DNA of 64,000 bases from NCBI GenBank assembly GCA_937951485.1, contig CALEDJ010000011.1, positions 1-64,000 of the forward strand, read 5' to 3'. The position numbers were made by a program, and so were the translations under genes. Shown here piece after piece: positions 62,884 to 64,000 of the stretch. The notes beneath the pieces were generated by a model, which had not been told where the DNA came from, made no database searches, and was given only the letters and a program-made list of their open reading frames with translations. This stretch comes from an uncultured bacterium. GTDB taxonomy: Bacteria; Hydrogenedentota; Hydrogenedentia; Hydrogenedentales; CAILVY01. Every line of letters starts with the position of its first letter. Within the stretch, counting starts at the first letter, position 1.

Positions 62884-64000
62884 ATGGCCACGCCACTGAA
62901 AAAAACCCTGAATTTTCTCGCTTCCTACGGCTTCGGCGCTTCACTGCTGATACTGTTGCTGGCGCTGACCTTTCTTGGGACCCTGCAACAGACGCAGCAT
63001 GGCATCTATGAGGTCCAGAAGCGGTACTTCGAGTCCTTCGTCGTGGTGCATTGGCTGGGGCCTTTGCCCCTCCCGCTGCCGGGCGCCTACCTGTTGCTGG
63101 GACTGCTTTTTATCAACATCCTCCTGGGCGGCATTGTGCGCGCGCCCAAGAGTTGGCGGCGGCCGGGAATGCTTATCGCACACGGCGGCATCCTGTTCAT
63201 GGTCTTCGCGGGTTTCGTCACCTATCATTTCTCCACGAACGGCCACATGACTCTTTACGAGGGTGAGCAGTCAAACGAATATCAGAGTTTTTACGAATGG
63301 GAAATCATTATCGCGGAGATGGACGGGGAAGGCCGTGAGTTCGTGATTCCCGAACGTGACTTTGATCATCTTCGGGGCGGCCGGTCGGGCGTTTTCCATG
63401 TGGAGGCGCTTCCGTTCGAGTTGCAGGTGCGCGGATTTCAACGCAATTGCGCGCCGCGTGCGGCGCCCGATGGTCTGGGCGGTGCGGTGGACGGCGTGAT
63501 GCTCGCGGCGCTGCCGAAAGACCCCACGGCGGAGCGCAACATCGCCGGGGCCTACGCGACGGTGCTGCCCAAGGGCGGCGGCGCGCCGGTGGATGGCGTG
63601 CTCTGGGGCCTGGCGCGCGCGCCATGGACGGTGCAGGTTGGCGGGCGCACTTATGCGATAGACCTGCGCCACCGCCGGTGGCGCGTGCCCTTCACCATCA
63701 CTCTGGACCGGTTCGTTCGCGAGTTGCATCCGCGCACGGGCATTCCCGCAAGTTTCATGAGCATCGTCACCCTCACGCAGCATGGCGCGTCGCGCAAGGT
63801 CGAGATCAAGATGAATGAGCCGCTCCGGCACGAAGGCTACACCTTTTTCCAGGCGTCCTGGGGGCCGCAGAACGCCGGGCCGAATACTCCGCTCTTCTCC
63901 CAGTTCGCCGTGGTGAACAATCCCGCCGACCAGTGGCCGCTCTATTCCTGTATCGTAGTGACAATTGGATTGCTCATCCATTTCACGCAGCGTCTGTTGC
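62884..64000 (+). CDS. resB: Cytochrome c biogenesis protein ResB (partial)
   Basis: The frame opens at the ATG 62884 (MATPLKKTLNFLASYGFGAS) and runs off the window with no stop, giving at least 372 residues. The first three membrane helices (LLILLLALTFLGTLQQTQ; AYLLLGLLFINILLGGI; MLIAHGGILFMVFAGF), a large periplasmic domain and the motif MNEPLRHEGYTFFQASW are typical of ResB/Ccs1. A further helix begins near the end (YSCIVVTIGLLIHF). ResB works with ResC/CcsA to attach haem to apocytochrome c; resC is expected downstream. Confidence 0.92.
   Translation, partial: MATPLKKTLNFLASYGFGASLLILLLALTFLGTLQQTQHGIYEVQKRYFESFVVVHWLGPLPLPLPGAYLLLGLLFINILLGGIVRAPKSWRRPGMLIAHGGILFMVFAGFVTYHFSTNGHMTLYEGEQSNEYQSFYEWEIIIAEMDGEGREFVIPERDFDHLRGGRSGVFHVEALPFELQVRGFQRNCAPRAAPDGLGGAVDGVMLAALPKDPTAERNIAGAYATVLPKGGGAPVDGVLWGLARAPWTVQVGGRTYAIDLRHRRWRVPFTITLDRFVRELHPRTGIPASFMSIVTLTQHGASRKVEIKMNEPLRHEGYTFFQASWGPQNAGPNTPLFSQFAVVNNPADQWPLYSCIVVTIGLLIHFTQRLL

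Overview
The window is GC-rich, densely coding bacterial DNA with genes on both strands. There is no rRNA or tRNA gene, so the host can only be inferred. A DUF1559-type prepilin with the H-X9-DG ending, several Tat-exported enzymes with an N-R-R-x-F-L start, several corrinoid/URO-D-type methyltransferase genes, YfhO and ResB proteins, and many palindromic intergenic repeats together suggest an uncultured relative of Hydrogenedentota, Planctomycetota or Lentisphaerota, most likely a Hydrogenedentota-like genome. This is inference, not a classification.

Layout. 1-0.5 kb: end of a 54-bp palindromic repeat array. 0.5-10.7 kb: GH2 glycosidase, HDOD signalling protein, CheD deamidase, a secreted GH42-like glycosidase and a MATE exporter; a 155-bp IS66-like miniature element lies between the cheD and HDOD genes. 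10.7-18.7 kb: a near-perfect promoter, a probable 6S RNA, then rny, the YmdB-type phosphoesterase gene, smc and a glycosyltransferase gene. 18.9-23.3 kb (minus): homocysteine methyltransferase, corrinoid protein, URO-D methyltransferase and an MFS transporter. 23.5-31.5 kb: a B-box/TPR protein, dGTPase, two coupled glycosyltransferases, an aminotransferase, an acyl-CoA-binding protein and a second URO-D-like protein. 31.6-35.4 kb: parA, parB, serS and sir2. 35.5-36.2 kb: a VapBC-type module whose antitoxin frame carries an in-frame stop. 36.2-43.4 kb: adk, prepilin, a PfkB kinase, GH5 and a GH3-LysM protein. 43.7-49.5 kb: a TPR protein, acyltransferase, aldose 1-epimerase, a composite repeat and ChrA. 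50-52.9 kb: trkA-trkH. 53.1-59.4 kb: a Tat-exported TIM-barrel protein, an HD phosphohydrolase, a thin 2Fe-2S ferredoxin, mtlD, and the E2 and E3 genes of a 2-oxoacid dehydrogenase. 59.5-64 kb: YfhO, a lipoprotein, and ResB running off the end.

How the genes work together. The glycosidases, aldose epimerase, sugar kinase, mannitol-1-phosphate dehydrogenase and E2/E3 genes fit a heterotroph that degrades polysaccharides. The minus-strand trio at 18.96-21.77 kb resembles a methionine synthase split into parts, with a URO-D methyltransferase in place of the folate domain. Housekeeping blocks (rny/ymdB/smc, parAB/serS) are ordinary in content.

The most unusual non-coding signals are degenerate 9-bp tandem repeats at seven or more intergenic loci, often as a GGAC-bearing block followed by a GTCC-bearing block; the related palindromic arrays at the left end and at 47.6-48.3 kb; the miniature IS66-like element; and a 29-bp repeat that supplies a Shine-Dalgarno and ATG upstream of lpdA.
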